Shown here piece after piece: positions 53,265 to 60,705 of a stretch of 64,000 nt of DNA. The translations under genes and the position numbers were made by a program. The notes under the pieces were generated by a model. It did no database searches. It saw only the letters and a list, made by a program, of their open reading frames with translations, and was not told the DNA's origin. Source of the DNA: Streptomyces sp. NBC_00663 (lineage in GTDB: Bacteria; Actinomycetota; Actinomycetes; Streptomycetales; Streptomycetaceae); assembly GCF_036226885.1 (NCBI RefSeq), contig NZ_CP109027.1:9548001-9612000 (forward strand), read 5' to 3'. The stretch's first letter is position 1. Each line of letters begins with the position of its first letter.

Positions 53265-55247
53265 ATGACTTCCTCGTCCCTGCCGTTCAGCCGGCGCCGA
53301 CTGCTGGCGGCGGCCGGCGCGTCGACGGCCTTCGGCCTGCTGCGGTTCGCTCCCGAGGCCGCCGCGACCGACGGCCCCGGCAGCTACACCGCGAGCTGGT
53401 CCTCCGTGGACCAGCACCCCCCGGCCCCGGCCTGGTTCCAGGACGCCAAGTTCGGCATCTACTACCACTGGGGCGTCTTCAGCGTTCCCGCGTTCGGCAA
53501 CGAGTGGTACCCGCGCAACATGTACATCGGCGGCTCCGCCGAGAACAACCACCACAAGGCCACCTACGGCGACCCCGCGGCCTGGCCGTACAACAACTTC
53601 ATCGACGGTGCCCGTGACAAGGCGGGCAACTTCGTTCAGTTCGCCCCCAAACCGGTCTCGCAGGGCGGCAAGTGGGACCCGGACGCCTGGGCCCGGCTGT
53701 TCAAGGCCGCGGGTGCCCGGTTCGCCGGCCCGGTCGCCGAGCACCACGACGGCTTCTCCATGTGGAACAGCCGCGCCAACCCGTGGAACTCGGTCCAGCA
53801 CGGCCCCAAGCTCGACCTGGTGGGACTGCACGCGCAGGCCATCCGTGGGCAGGGACTGAAGTTCATGGCCTCGCTGCACCACGCCTACCACTTCAACGGC
53901 TTCTACGACCACGTGCCGAACCAGTCGGACCCGACGCTCCGCGTCCTCTACGGCCAGCAGGGCTCGGCCACGGAGAACAAGCTCTGGTACGACAAGCTGG
54001 TCGAGGTCATCGACGGCTACCAACCGGACCTGGTCTGGCAGGACTTCGCCCTGAACCAGGTGCAGGAGTCCTACCGGCTCCAGTTCCTCGCGCACTACTA
54101 CAACCAGGCCGTCGCCTGGAACAAGGACGTGGTCGCGACCTACAAGGACGGCCTCAACAACAAGGGTGAGGTCTTCGACTTCGAGCGCGGCGGCCCGGCA
54201 GGTCTGCTCACCCCCTACTGGCTGACCGACGACAGCATCTCCTCCTCCAGCTGGTGCTACACGGTGGGGATCGGCTACTACTCGACGCAGGCGCTGCTCC
54301 ACTCGCTGATCGACCGGGTCAGCAAGGGCGGCAACATGCTGCTCAACATCGCCCCGATGGCCGACGGCACCATCCCCTCCGGGCAGCAGTCCATCCTGCT
54401 CGCGATGGGCGACTGGCTCGGCCGCTTCGGAGAGGCCGTCTATTCCACCCGCTCCTGGTCCAGTTACGGCGAGGGTCCCACAAAGATGGGCGGCGGCTCC
54501 TTCAGCGGGCCGGTGGCCGGCAAACCGCAGGACATCCGGTTCACCCGCAGCCGGGACAACAAGGTGCTCTACGCCACCGCCCTGGGCTGGCAGGGCGGCA
54601 CCATGACGGTCACGACGCTGAACTCGAACCAGATCAACATCAGCAGCCTGACCGGCGCCCAACTGCTCAACAACACCGCCGGCACCTACATCAACCTGCC
54701 CGCACCGACCCAGGACGCGTCCGGCCTGCACCTCACCATGCCCTCGTCCAACCCGCCGTTCAGCGCCCTGGCGTACACGGTCAAGCTCACCTTCTCCGGC
54801 GAGATCCCCGTACTGGGTGCGCCGGGCGGCTCCACGACCTGGGTCAGGATCGCCAACGTGACCAGCGGACTGGTGCTCGACAGCGGGGGCAACGTGGCCT
54901 CCGGTTCCAACCTCAAGCAGTGGAACTACGACGGCAGCACCAACCTCCAGTGGCAGCTGATCGACCTCGGCAACGGCTACTACCGCCTCATGAACCGCAC
55001 CAACGGCATGGCCGCCGACAGTTGGGGCAACGCCGCCAACGGCGCTCCGGCCCGCCAGGAGGCGTGGAACGGCGGCAACAACCAGCAGTGGTCGCTGGTC
55101 AGCCTCGGCAACAGCCGCTACCAGATCGTGAATCGGGGCACCGGCACCGCGCTTGACGGCAGCGGCAGCACCACGGCCGGCTCCACGACGGTGCTGTGGA
55201 CGCCCAACTCCAGCACCAACAACGCGTGGACCATCACTGCCGTGTGA
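53265..55247 (+). CDS. Exported alpha-L-fucosidase (GH29) with ricin-like module
   Basis: A 660-residue fucosidase. The N-terminus FSRRRLLAAAGAS is a twin-arginine signal (Arg10-Arg12, cleavage near residue 34), unlike the Sec signals of its neighbours. The barrel has WFQDAKFGIYYHWG, HHDGF and the nucleophile Asp260 in DLVWQDFAL; NMLLNIAPMADG closes the domain near 360. A beta-sandwich follows, then a cysteine-free ricin module (about 530-660). It would release L-fucose, the predicted substrate of the operon at 4234-12153. ATG 53265 with TGAAAGG upstream. Confidence 0.92.
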   Translation: MTSSSLPFSRRRLLAAAGASTAFGLLRFAPEAAATDGPGSYTASWSSVDQHPPAPAWFQDAKFGIYYHWGVFSVPAFGNEWYPRNMYIGGSAENNHHKATYGDPAAWPYNNFIDGARDKAGNFVQFAPKPVSQGGKWDPDAWARLFKAAGARFAGPVAEHHDGFSMWNSRANPWNSVQHGPKLDLVGLHAQAIRGQGLKFMASLHHAYHFNGFYDHVPNQSDPTLRVLYGQQGSATENKLWYDKLVEVIDGYQPDLVWQDFALNQVQESYRLQFLAHYYNQAVAWNKDVVATYKDGLNNKGEVFDFERGGPAGLLTPYWLTDDSISSSSWCYTVGIGYYSTQALLHSLIDRVSKGGNMLLNIAPMADGTIPSGQQSILLAMGDWLGRFGEAVYSTRSWSSYGEGPTKMGGGSFSGPVAGKPQDIRFTRSRDNKVLYATALGWQGGTMTVTTLNSNQINISSLTGAQLLNNTAGTYINLPAPTQDASGLHLTMPSSNPPFSALAYTVKLTFSGEIPVLGAPGGSTTWVRIANVTSGLVLDSGGNVASGSNLKQWNYDGSTNLQWQLIDLGNGYYRLMNRTNGMAADSWGNAANGAPARQEAWNGGNNQQWSLVSLGNSRYQIVNRGTGTALDGSGSTTAGSTTVLWTPNSSTNNAWTITAV

Positions 55248-55304
55248 ACCGGCGCTCCCCGTAGAACAGCAGAACTCGACGACGGACGACGGAAGAGGGA
55301 GAGC

Positions 55305-56639
55305 ATGGAACGTAAACGGCTCTTAATGGCCATCGCGGCCGCACTGCTTCTCATCCTGACGACCGCGGGCACCTCGTTCAGCAGCGCCCTCGGGGCACCC
55401 GCGCCGGCCCCGAGGTCCGCCGCCGCGGCGAGCGCGGGCTGCGGCAAGGCTCCGACGCTGACCAGCGGCAACCACACGATTCAGAGCGGCGGCCAGAACC
55501 GCAGTTACATCCTGCGGGTCCCGGCCGGCTACGACAGCAACCACCCCTACCGGCTGGTCTTCGGTTTCCACTGGCGGGGCGGGACAGCCAATGACGTCGA
55601 CTCGGGCGGCACGGACGGGTACAACTGGTCCTACTACGGCCTCCGGCGCCTGGCGGACAACGCGAACAACAGCACGATCTTCGTCGCCCCCCAGGGCAAC
55701 GGCAACGGCTGGGCCAACCCCGGCGGCCAGGACGTGGCCTTCGTCGACGCCATGGTCAACCAGATCGAATCAGGCCTGTGCGTCGACACCACCCAGCTGT
55801 TCTCCGCCGGCTTCAGCTACGGCGGCGCGATGTCGTACGCCCTCGCCTGCTCCCGGGCGACGGTCTTCCGCGCGGTCGCGGTCTACTCCGGCGCGAACCT
55901 CAGCGGCTGCAACGGCGGCAACCAGCCCATCGCCTACATGGGACTGCACGGCCTCAGGGACAACGTGCTGCCCATCCAGTCGGGACGAGACCTGCGCGAC
56001 ACCTTCGTCCGGACGAACGGCTGCACCCCGCAGAACCCGCCCGAGCCGGCCAACGGAAGCCTGACGCACATCATCACCACCTACTCCGGATGCAGGTCCG
56101 GATACCCCGTCGTCTGGGCCGCGTTCGACGGAGCGGGCCACGACCCCGGTCCCATCGACGGCTCCACCGGTGACGGCTGGCGCACCTGGACGTCCGCGGC
56201 GGTGTGGCAGTTCTTCACCCAGTTCGGCTCGAACCAGCCGCCGCCGCAGTCCGGCAACCAGCAGATAGTGGGCCAGCAGTCGGGGCGCTGCCTCGACATC
56301 AACAACTCGACCACAGCGAACGGTACGCAGGCACAGCTGTGGGACTGCAACGGAGGCTCCAACCAGCGCTGGACCCACACCACCGGAAAGCAGCTGGTCG
56401 TCTACGGCAACAAGTGCCTGGGAGTCGGCCAGGGCGCGGGCAACGGCACCCCGGCGGCGATCTGGGACTGCAGTGGGCAGCCGGACCAGCAATGGAACCT
56501 CAACCCCGACGGCACGATCACAGCAGCGCAGTCGGGGCTCTGCCTGGACGCCAACGGCCAGGGAACAGCCAACGGGACGAAAATCCAGCTGTGGACTTGC
56601 TCCGGCGGCGCCAACCAGCACTGGCGCCTCCAGAACTGA
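55305..56639 (+). CDS. Secreted CE1-type (feruloyl/acetylxylan) esterase with CBM13
   Basis: A 444-residue alpha/beta hydrolase of the PHB-depolymerase/feruloyl esterase group. Signal peptide 1-30; catalytic Ser171 in GFSYGGAM; acid and His toward the end of the domain (GAGHDPGPIDG near 285). The domain is followed by a PPPQSGNQQ linker and a ricin lectin (320-444). It could remove ferulate or acetyl groups from arabinoxylan. GAAGAGGGAG precedes ATG 55305. Codon 7 is TTA (55323-55325). It is the last gene of the unit; a terminator follows. Confidence 0.88.
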   Translation: MERKRLLMAIAAALLLILTTAGTSFSSALGAPAPAPRSAAAASAGCGKAPTLTSGNHTIQSGGQNRSYILRVPAGYDSNHPYRLVFGFHWRGGTANDVDSGGTDGYNWSYYGLRRLADNANNSTIFVAPQGNGNGWANPGGQDVAFVDAMVNQIESGLCVDTTQLFSAGFSYGGAMSYALACSRATVFRAVAVYSGANLSGCNGGNQPIAYMGLHGLRDNVLPIQSGRDLRDTFVRTNGCTPQNPPEPANGSLTHIITTYSGCRSGYPVVWAAFDGAGHDPGPIDGSTGDGWRTWTSAAVWQFFTQFGSNQPPPQSGNQQIVGQQSGRCLDINNSTTANGTQAQLWDCNGGSNQRWTHTTGKQLVVYGNKCLGVGQGAGNGTPAAIWDCSGQPDQQWNLNPDGTITAAQSGLCLDANGQGTANGTKIQLWTCSGGANQHWRLQN

Positions 56640-56648
56640 CGGACCGGG

Positions 56649-56676
56649 GCCAGGCCCGACACGGTACGGGCCTGGC
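56649..56676 (+). terminator. Hairpin terminator closing the secreted-enzyme cluster
   Basis: Perfect 10-bp stem GCCAGGCCCG/CGGGCCTGGC with an 8-base loop, starting 10 bases after the esterase stop. No U-tract. Confidence 0.8.
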
Positions 56677-57525
56677 ACCCAGGTCCTGGCATCCAGGCAG
56701 ATCTCGTGCAGCAGTGGAGCGAGGGGCGGCGATGCCGTCGGGAGTGGGCCGAGACTCGTCCAGGCCAGGTCATCGCGGCGACTACGGCGGGCTTGAGCCC
56801 GTTTCTGCACCCGCCCGGAAGCCCGTCGGCGTCGGCTTGACGGCCGCTCCGTCCTCGTCGTGGACACCGTGGCCCTACCAGGCGAGCGCCTCAGACCTCT
56901 GCCCCACCTGCCTGGGCTGGCCGCCCTGTGGCATCTGCCCTGGCCCCACACCTCGCCGCGCCCACCCGAACAGCGACGGCCGCTGCACCACCTGCGCCTC
57001 CGCCACGCACTACCAAGCCGATCCGGCACTGCTCCGCTGAAGGCACACGGCCCCATGACGCAGCCCCCGTCTGACGACCAGGTACGTACGCACACGGTGT
57101 ATCTGCTCTTCGCACACGAGCACCCGGCGAGATCATCCAACTGTCCACCCTCACCCACGAACTGGACGGCGGCACCGCCTGGCCGACGGTCGGTGACTGG
57201 GAGCAGGTGACCACCGACCTGGTCCACCTCGTCCATTGCGGGGACTGTGACGCCCTCAGCCTCGGCCTGCCCGACCTCGCCCGCGCCCTCCTCTGCGCCG
57301 GCCCGCACAGCCGGGAATATCGACTCCGACGTTGCCACTCGCCCGGCGGGCCCTCCTTGAACGAGGTTCTTCAAGCGTTGTCCCACAACTGCCCGCTGGA
57401 GCGGTGGGCGGGCGTCCCGGCCCCCCTCAATGAGGGTGCTCCGCCACGTCGATGGAGCCATCTGGCCCGACAGCAGGGATTTCCTCAATGAGGATCTCGG
57501 TCGGCTACTCGTTGACGTGCTGTGT
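56677..57525. other. Degenerate region with Cys-rich fragments
   Basis: No intact gene. Plus-strand frames contain LCPTCLGWPPCGICPGP and RCTTCASATHY, a zinc-finger-like pattern ending in a stop at 57041, and, across two frames, TVYLLFAHEHPGEIIQLSTL followed by HELDGG and DLVHLVHCGDCDALSLGLP. I do not recognise a family. The mixture of frames suggests decayed accessory genes. Confidence 0.35.
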
Positions 57526-59211
57526 TCAGCGGATCCGCAGGACATCGAGTGCCGTCAGCGCCACGTGGAGTTCGGTGCGCTGTTCGCCGGACTCGAGGTC
57601 GCAGTCGAGTATCCGCTCGATGGTGCGCAGGCGTTGGTAGACGGTCTCCCGGGACAGGCCGCCGGAGCGGGCGGCGATCGTCTTGTTGCCGGCCGCGTCC
57701 AAGTAGTGGCGCAAGGTGGTCAGGAGGTCGGTGCCGTGGCGGGTGTCGTGGTCGACGAGGCGGCCGAGCTGTCGTTCGGCGTAGTCCTGGATGCGGGTGT
57801 CGTCGCGGAGTGCGAACAGCAGGCGGGCCAGGCCGATGTCGGACCGTTCGTGAAAGGAGCGGCCCGCGGGGAGGGGCTGGCCGGGCCGGGTGGCCTCGGT
57901 GACGCGGGCTGCCTCGCGGAAGGAGCGGGCGACGTGAGCGAGGTCCGTGGTCTCGGAGCCGACGCTCACGGTCGCTGCGGGGGCCAGGTCCAGCGCGGTG
58001 CGGCTCAGGTGCTCGACCGTGGGGCGCCAGGGCTGGGAGGGGCGCAGCGCCAGCAGGATGCCGAGCCGTGTCGGGGTGAGGTGGCCGACAAGCGCCTGGA
58101 TTCCTGTCGTCCTCAGTTCTTCGGAGAGGCGGGTTTCGGTTTTCGCGGTGTCGTCTTCCGTCAGGGCGTCCGCGAGTACGGCGATGAAGGAGGTGTTCTC
58201 GGTGGGCAGGCCCAGTGCGGCGACACGGGCGCGGGCGTCCCCGGGGGAGCGGTGGCGTTGTTCGACGAGATCGCGCAGGGCGCCCCGGTGGGCGGTGCGT
58301 TCCCAGGGTGTGGGGTGGATGAGGCGGGCGATGGTGAGGGCCATCGCGGTCCGCTCTAGGACGGTGACGTCCTCGGGGCCGAAGGGGCTCTGAGGCGACG
58401 TGTCGGGTGCGGTCGGGAGCATGGTCACGCGGCCCCACCGTTCGCCCTGGTATTCCACGGGTGCCACGAGCCAGTCCTCGGGTCCGGACACAGTGGTGTG
58501 GTCGGCGGGGGGAGTGGCCCGGGAGCGCTGTTCCCAGTCGGTGAGTGCGGCTTGCGTGGTGCTGCCGGAGGATTCGCAGATCAGTGCCTGGTGGACCAGG
58601 TTCTCCAGCACGACCGTACGGCCGCTCATGTCCGCCGCGGCACGTACGACGTCCTCGGGGCCGGCGCCGCGCAGCGTGAGGGCGGTGAACGCCTCGTGGA
58701 TGTGCTGGGTCCGGCGCATCGCCTCGGCCTGATTGCCGAGGATGAGCGCGTGGACGACCTGCGTGACCTCCAGGAAGTTGACGTCCTTCGCCAAGGCCAC
58801 GAGGGGGAGGCCACGGGCCTGGCAGGCGTGGACGAGCGCGTCGGGCGGGCGGTGGTAGCGGCGGACCAGCTCGATGACCAGGGCCGCCGCGTCGACGGCC
58901 GCGAGTTCGTCGACGTACCGGCGCACGCCCGCCGCGTCCTCGGGCAGGGGCATTCCGGTGGTCAGGACGAGTTCGCCGCCCTTGAGGAAGGACGCGGGGT
59001 CGGTCAGCTCGGTGATGTGGACCCAGCGCACAGGGCGGTCGAGCCCGGCCGCGCCGGCGACGACCTGGGGTTGTCCTGCGGCGAGGACGGGAAGCGCCAG
59101 TACGTCCGCCACGGTGAGCGGACGGCCGACCGCGTCCATGTCCCGGCCCGACAGGGGGGCGTCAAGACCGTCGGTGCCGGGCTCCGGGGCCGCGTGGTGA
59201 TTCTCGCTCAC
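57526..59211 (-). CDS. PucR-family transcriptional regulator
   Basis: A 561-residue regulator with the PucR N-terminal domain (about 32-155: LTVADVLALPVLAAGQPQVV, the LDRPVRWVHITEL region), a central GGDEF-like region (about 320-440), and the C-terminal PucR helix-turn-helix (GLSRETVYQRLRTIERILD, near 530). It is divergent from the aminotransferase operon with 225 bases between, and most likely regulates it, as PucR proteins commonly do for amine or purine catabolism. Confidence 0.92.
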   Translation of the reverse strand: MSENHHAAPEPGTDGLDAPLSGRDMDAVGRPLTVADVLALPVLAAGQPQVVAGAAGLDRPVRWVHITELTDPASFLKGGELVLTTGMPLPEDAAGVRRYVDELAAVDAAALVIELVRRYHRPPDALVHACQARGLPLVALAKDVNFLEVTQVVHALILGNQAEAMRRTQHIHEAFTALTLRGAGPEDVVRAAADMSGRTVVLENLVHQALICESSGSTTQAALTDWEQRSRATPPADHTTVSGPEDWLVAPVEYQGERWGRVTMLPTAPDTSPQSPFGPEDVTVLERTAMALTIARLIHPTPWERTAHRGALRDLVEQRHRSPGDARARVAALGLPTENTSFIAVLADALTEDDTAKTETRLSEELRTTGIQALVGHLTPTRLGILLALRPSQPWRPTVEHLSRTALDLAPAATVSVGSETTDLAHVARSFREAARVTEATRPGQPLPAGRSFHERSDIGLARLLFALRDDTRIQDYAERQLGRLVDHDTRHGTDLLTTLRHYLDAAGNKTIAARSGGLSRETVYQRLRTIERILDCDLESGEQRTELHVALTALDVLRIR

Positions 59212-59436
59212 GGTGCCTCCCTGCCCGCCCAGTCACTCTGACAAGCGTCGCTGACCTGCGCAAGAGGGAGTGGGCCGACGGTCATGGGGGTCACAGGGCG
59301 CGCAGGAGAGCGGCGCGGTTGACACAACGTCCGGATACCGCGTCCCGGCTGGACAGATCGCGCGTTGGCTCCCTGCCGGCCGGCGGAGATGCTCGGGGGA
59401 CCGCACCCGTCCGACGACCCACGCCGGGAGACGAAC
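59212..59436. promoter_or_regulatory. Divergent control region between PucR and the aminotransferase operon
   Basis: 225 bases that should hold both promoters and the PucR binding site. TTGACA at 59319 is a good -35 box toward the operon, but the sequence 17 bases later is GC-rich and does not look like a -10, so no promoter is assigned. Confidence 0.45.
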
Positions 59437-60705
59437 ATGACCGCACTGTCGCCGCACCTTCGCCAGGCCACACCCGTGGTGGCGGCCCGGGGCGAGGGCG
59501 TCCACCTCTACGGCGAGGACGGCCGCCGCTACCTCGACTTCACCGCCGGGATCGGCGTCACCAGCACCGGGCACTGCCACCCCAGGGTCGTGGCGGCGGC
59601 GCAGGAGCAGGTGGGCACGCTCGTCCACGGCCAGTACACGACGGTCATGCACCGGCCCCTGCGGCAACTGGTCGAGAAGCTCGGCGAGGTGCTGCCGGCC
59701 GGCCTGGACAGCCTGTTCTTCACCAACTCCGGCAGCGAAGCCGTCGAGTCCGCGCTGCGCCTGGCCCGCCAGGCCACCGGCCGGCCCAACGTCATCGTCT
59801 GCCACGGCGGCTTCCACGGCCGTACCGTGGCCGCCGCCTCCATGACCACCTCCGGCACCCGCTTCCGCTCCGGCTTCTCCCCGCTGATGAGCGGCGTGGT
59901 CGTCACCCCGTTCCCGACTGCCTTCCGCTACGGCTGGGACGAGGAGACCGCCACCCGCTTCGCCCTCCAGGAGCTCGACTACACGCTCCAGACGATCTCC
60001 TCGCCCGCCGACACGGCGGCGATCATCGTGGAACCGGTGCTGGGTGAGGGCGGCTACGTCCCCGCGAACCGCGCCTTCATGGAGGGCCTGCGGGAGCGCG
60101 CGGACCGCCACGGCTTCCTGCTGATCCTCGACGAGGTGCAGACCGGCGTCGGCCGCACCGGCCGCTTCTGGGGCCATGACCACTTCGGCATCACGCCCGA
60201 CATCCTGGTCACCGCGAAGGGCCTGGCCAGCGGCTTCCCGCTGTCCGGCATCGCGGCCTCCGAGGAGCTGATGGCGAAGGCATGGCCCGGCTCGCAGGGC
60301 GGCACGTACGGCGCCAACGCCGTCGCGTGCGCGGCGGCCTGCGCCACCCTGGACGTCGTACGCGAGGAGAAGCTCGTCGAGAACGCCGAGGCGATGGGCG
60401 CGCGGCTGCGCCAGGGCCTGGAGGCGGTGGCCGACCGCACGCCCGGTATCGGTGACGTGCGTGGCCTCGGGCTGATGCTGGCCACCGAGTTCGTCACCGA
60501 GGACGGCAGCCCCGACCCCGAGGCCGCCTCCCGTGTGCAGCGCGCCGCCATCGACGAGGGGCTGCTTCTGCTGTTGTGCGGGGCCTGGAACCAGGTCGTA
60601 CGCATGATCCCGGCGCTGGTGATCGACGAGACGGCCATCGACGAGGGCCTCCAGGCGTGGGCGGCCGCGGTGGAGGCCGGCACATCGGGAGCGACGGCAC
60701 GATGA
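59437..60705 (+). CDS. Class III omega-aminotransferase (4-aminobutyrate-type)
   Basis: A 422-residue PLP-dependent aminotransferase that would convert 4-aminobutyrate or a related omega-amino acid to a semialdehyde. Features: NSGSEAVESALRLAR (about 97-111), GGFHGRT, the cofactor-binding LDEVQTGVGRTG (Asp232) and the PLP lysine Lys261 in VTAKGLASGFPL. ATG 59437 with CGGGAG upstream. The stop overlaps the next start by 4 bases, and a semialdehyde dehydrogenase closes the set, which fits GABA-type catabolism. Confidence 0.9.
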   Translation: MTALSPHLRQATPVVAARGEGVHLYGEDGRRYLDFTAGIGVTSTGHCHPRVVAAAQEQVGTLVHGQYTTVMHRPLRQLVEKLGEVLPAGLDSLFFTNSGSEAVESALRLARQATGRPNVIVCHGGFHGRTVAAASMTTSGTRFRSGFSPLMSGVVVTPFPTAFRYGWDEETATRFALQELDYTLQTISSPADTAAIIVEPVLGEGGYVPANRAFMEGLRERADRHGFLLILDEVQTGVGRTGRFWGHDHFGITPDILVTAKGLASGFPLSGIAASEELMAKAWPGSQGGTYGANAVACAAACATLDVVREEKLVENAEAMGARLRQGLEAVADRTPGIGDVRGLGLMLATEFVTEDGSPDPEAASRVQRAAIDEGLLLLLCGAWNQVVRMIPALVIDETAIDEGLQAWAAAVEAGTSGATAR

